In this document: positions 60,602-64,000 of the stretch, piece after piece | Layout: each line of letters begins with the position of its first letter | How positions within the stretch are numbered: position 1 is the stretch's first letter | Assembly: GCA_009193035.1 (NCBI GenBank) | Contig: SWDT01000204.1 | Span: 1 to 64,000, forward strand | Direction of reading: 5' to 3' | Length of the DNA: 64,000 bases | Source: Halicephalobus mephisto | Taxonomy: Eukaryota > Nematoda > Chromadorea > Rhabditida > Panagrolaimidae | Program-made: the position numbers and the translations under genes | The notes under the pieces: model-generated | The model's database searches: none | What the model saw: the letters and a program-made list of their open reading frames with translations, nothing else | What the model was told of the DNA's origin: nothing

Positions 60602-63307
60602 ATGGATTGGTTATTTCTTTATCAGTGCCGTTTCCGGCTTTTCCTCGTTTTAATCCTTTTCATCCACGAGTGTGTATCTGTGAAATTGCCAGATATTTAT
60701 TGGAACAGTACGAATTCAATGTAGGTTTCTTTTTACCCCTAATACTGACTCCAAAGTTGGGTTAAATCGCCGTGACTTTGAGTACTTTCCGGATCCGTTT
60801 CTCCTTCCTCGAAATCCTCCGTGAAGATAAATATTTTCGTTTTCCTATTTGCATGCAATTTGACAACTAGCTGCAAACTGGTCCAATGTCAACTTCAAAC
60901 TGGACAGGACTTCTGGGCTCATTTGCTTCAATCTTGGCATTGTTCAAATTTGTCAAAGCATTCCCTTTCACTGATGAGAGGTTTTGTCTTTGGTGTCTTT
61001 CATATCTAGCAATTGCTTTTTTCATAATATGAATGACCGCACAATGTCAAAATGTCGTTTATGCGTTCTGGTTATTGTTCGCATTCCCTTTGAATTTCTT
61101 CCTTTTTTATAAAAAGCGATTTGTTCTTTGACATTTGAGAACGATTGATTTCCCAGCTTCTGTTCTATTGATCAGCATGGCAATGGAGGACCAGATTACG
61201 CAATGGGAGACGGCACAAAGGTGGCTTGATTGAGCTCGGGAGAACGATTTAGGGATTAGCAAACATGGTAACAATACTCGATCGACCTTGATTGGTGTTT
61301 TTACTGATCTAGAACGCTTTCGATAAAAACAAAGTTACTTGATTTCGTTCACTCCACCTGAATGTACTTTTTATGAGATCGATCAAATGCATCTACTTTG
61401 TTTTATTACCACTTTGGGTTAATTTTCCGTTCTTTCTTGGTGGCAGGTGTCTTGTATGAAATTGCAAATTGCAAGAAGAGTAATTGAAACCAAGATCAGA
61501 TTGGCATGGTTCAATGGAGATTTTCTCGGATGGAGAGGACTTATTTTTCTATTAGCCTGGACAAAGGCACACTTGAATCTTCGAACGGAGGATATTGGAG
61601 AGGTTCGGGGCTTTTCAACTTTGAACCTGCCGATTTTGATTCTCGTGAGAAAATCTGTTCTTCGTATTGTAGTAGCAGACGGTTGACCCTCATATTTGCT
61701 CCGTTGTGCAATCAGGTGGCTTTTTGACCCGTGCCGATAGATAGTGAATGGATCTGATTTGTGGGTTTGACTCTCCTTTGCGCATGTGCTTTTGATAGCA
61801 TCTTGGGAGGTCAACGAGGTCGTATATCGCTCTATCATACATCCGAAAATGGATAGGTTTAGGTTAGTCTATCGAAAACAGATTGAGTATTGACATACAA
61901 GGTAAATTCCCTCGCCGGGCACTTAAATGCGCCAGAAAGGATATGCCGTAATTGACCTTTCTTCTTGTTTCTCGAGAGCTCTATCGGCAGGCAAATCCAA
62001 ACGTAAACCTAGGCCTAATAACAAGATTGCAATCAGGTTTAGTCGTCTTCCGAAATAAGAACAAAGCTAAGCAGTGGCTTAGCAGCGACAAACCGAATCA
62101 GTAGCTTTGCTTGCTTAGTTCTTTAGCTTGCAGTCACCGAAAAACAAATACGCAAATGGACATCGTAGTTGCTTGTCTTGCTGTCAAAAAAGAAAATTGA
62201 GAGCTCTGTTTTTTTACATTTCATATCGAAAAAAGTCAATCGACGGAAACATTACAAATGAGAACCTTCAATCCAAATGAAATTTTTGTTGTCCGTTTTT
62301 CCGTTTGGAATGAGAAAAATCATCTTTTTGTAAGCCAATTTTCTTCCGACCCACTGAACTTGGTCGAGATCGATCACGGCCATCGGCACGAAAGGGGATT
62401 AGACCTGACAATTTTACGACGACGCAAGATTTCTTGTTTTTACGAACTAACGAAAGCTACTTTGTTCTTCTTCTTCCACACGGCACAGTAAATCATCTCC
62501 GAAAGTCAAGGCAGATCCACTTTTGTCAAACCTTTTAATTCAAGAAAATGACCACCTGTGGCGAGTTGAAAACTCATCCAAGAGAAGAGGCACACGCCAG
62601 AGGGGTAGTGATAAATGGGCTTTGTTAATGGCTTGCGGCTACTTTGACAAGGTCGTTTTTTGTTCAACTACCTTTACTCCTTCCAAAACAATACCAAATT
62701 GGTTCCTGTTTCGTTGACCCGGATTCCGGGGACAATGCAAGTTTAGTTGAGCTGATTTTGACCCGAGCGGGGACGTTCAAATTCAATTAGCAAACTGCCT
62801 GCAAAGTCCAAGGAGGACAATGACGATTGTCTGCCATGGCTTAGCCGACTGAGAAAAGTCCATCTGTTCCAAAAAGCCGAACGCGGATTCAAATAAACAA
62901 TTGGTCACGGACAATGATTTTTCGCGCATTGCCCATCTAGCTTTCTTTGATTCGGAAATTCATCGATAATGAAGAAATTTGAATTCTGGATTCAAGGTCG
63001 TTCTCAAGAATTTACAAGTTAATATTTTTTCAATGTTTTAATTTTCTCTCGGTAGTTGTTCGCAAGTCAAGTACTTTGAGTCGGAACTCTTCAATTTTGT
63101 TTTCACATGTTTAGAAAATAATTGTCAACTAAATGTATAGACATTCATTAAAGATTGGGGGAGACAAACTGAATTATCCATGTGTATTACAGATTTGACA
63201 TGTCCAATACCGATCACGTCAAGACAGTGAAAATCCTCGACAGAGTAACTATCATCTGTCCCTTACCCGACGACACCAGCTCTTACGAGTACTCTAAGCT
63301 TTACATG
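60602..63307 (+). CDS. Ephrin, first two exons (gene continues beyond the window)
   Basis: Cell-surface ligand of Eph receptor kinases, guiding axon and epidermal cell movements. Exon 1 (60602-60720) encodes a signal peptide with hydrophobic core FRLFLVLILF and then DIYWNSTNS, the first strand of the ephrin receptor-binding domain with its N-glycosylation site. Exon 2 (63193-63307) joins in phase and continues FDMSNTDH, LDRVTIICP with a conserved Cys, and YEYSKLYM. The rest of the domain and the GPI or membrane anchor must lie to the right of 64000. The intron between is 2.47 kb. In C. elegans vab-2/efn-1 maps to chromosome IV, like several neighbours here, but the paralogue cannot be decided from 77 residues. 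Confidence 0.92.
60721..63192 (+). other. First intron of the ephrin gene
   Basis: Starts GTAGGT and ends TATTACAG. ORFs inside show no domains. No repeat recognised. Confidence 0.7.
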
Positions 63308-64000
63308 GTTAGTTTGATTAATTCAGAAAATGGAAATCCTGGAGAACTCTGGCTTTTGAATAGCTTTGTTTTACTGATTGACTTGAAAATTGCATTCAGA
63401 ATGCAAATTTGACCGGAAATTGGCTGTTGTTTTGATTTGACTAAATTACAGCTTGATTCTTAGAGACGGGCAATTAGGAACCACATTGAAGGATAATCCG
63501 ATTTATTCTCCCCGGAACAACTTGCATTTTTTACTTTTTTATGTAAAGTCAAAACGGGGTGACAAAGCAATTGGTCGTAAATTCAGGAGCTTACTACTTC
63601 ATTTATAAATTTCCATTACGCTATTTTTGCATTCGAGCGATGCTAGCACGGCTGGTGGTAATTGTCCGTAATTCGCGCCCGATGAAGTCCGTTCATTGAG
63701 CACGCAAAAACCGAAACAGAGAAGAGGATGACTGCCAAAAACAGTGACCAATAGTTTCCATAATTGCATGGCTCAACCGACCTAACGACATGCATCAATT
63801 CCTCGTTTGGGGGACGTTAAGAGACTTTAACGGTTTCAACCATTTTTCTGGCTTTACTCTTTTGAATCTTGAAAAATTAAATTTGAACTCGCAGAATAAG
63901 CAAGTGGCGTTGTAAATTGGCATCGAATGTTGACCACTAAGAAGCGCCGGAATTGGCTTTGTTGCGGACGACACAAAGTTCTCTCGGAAATCCGACAAAT
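63308..64000 (+). other. Start of the second ephrin intron, running off the window
   Basis: Begins GTTAGT after ...LYM. No further exon is seen before the window ends. Confidence 0.6.

Noticed and set aside
1..64000. CRISPR arrays, bacterial operons, riboswitches
   Set aside because: The window is clearly eukaryotic with spliced genes; no regularly spaced short direct repeats were seen.

Overview
The window looks like nuclear DNA of a nematode, probably a rhabditid (Chromadorea). The genes are intron-rich, with introns from 46 nt to several kb. Every multi-exon protein whose exons could be joined in phase is a nematode neuronal, matrix or metabolic gene. The DNA is AT-rich and the intergenic space is large. 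From memory of the C. elegans map, zag-1, gon-1, nlp-20, mgl-3 and the ephrin vab-2 all lie on chromosome IV, so the window fits a piece of that linkage group.

Layout, left to right. 1-1478: a transposon-like unit between inverted repeats, holding a C2H2-finger ORF. 4631-5505 (-): mitochondrial enoyl-CoA hydratase, last exon not found. 5506-11978: long non-coding stretch with a foldback element (8258-9301) and many CACCTG E-boxes. 11979-17238 (+): complete ZEB/ZAG-1 zinc-finger homeodomain repressor, 6 exons, 641 aa. 19209-22418 (-): complete metabotropic glutamate receptor, 8 exons, 963 aa. 25823-28021 (+): HPS1-like (BLOC-3 family) protein, 5 exons, 672 aa, followed about 300 bp later by a 3-exon, 359-aa protein, perhaps DUF1248/GNAT-like. 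30227-30667 (-): NLP-20-like neuropeptide precursor. 31602-42195 (-): complete GON-1 ADAMTS protease, 19 exons, 2199 aa, 18 thrombospondin repeats and a C-terminal GON domain. 42196-50380: mostly non-coding, with a second foldback element. 50381-51400: pogo/Tigger-type transposase relic. 51732-59319: a complete-ended but gutted Maverick/Polinton-like virus-derived transposon. 60602 to the right edge (+): first two exons of an ephrin.

The most interesting region is the Maverick-like element, 7576 bp long, with 224-bp terminal inverted repeats and a 6-bp target duplication carrying one mismatch. It keeps a DNA polymerase B C-terminus and an adenain-type protease (both broken), a jelly-roll capsid-like protein, a decayed envelope-glycoprotein-like gene with a transmembrane anchor, and an apparently intact, intron-containing AIG1/GIMAP-type GTPase that is not part of the core Polinton set. 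A deleted mariner copy has jumped into it. This fits reports that nematode Mavericks are virus-like, carry fusogens and move cargo genes between species.

Functionally, zag-1, the glutamate receptor, the neuropeptide and the ephrin belong to nervous-system development and signalling, and gon-1 remodels extracellular matrix. No operon-like pathway grouping is seen except the closely spaced HPS1-like/DUF1248-like pair. All exon models were built by eye from splice signals, reading phase and family resemblance, without alignments or transcript data.
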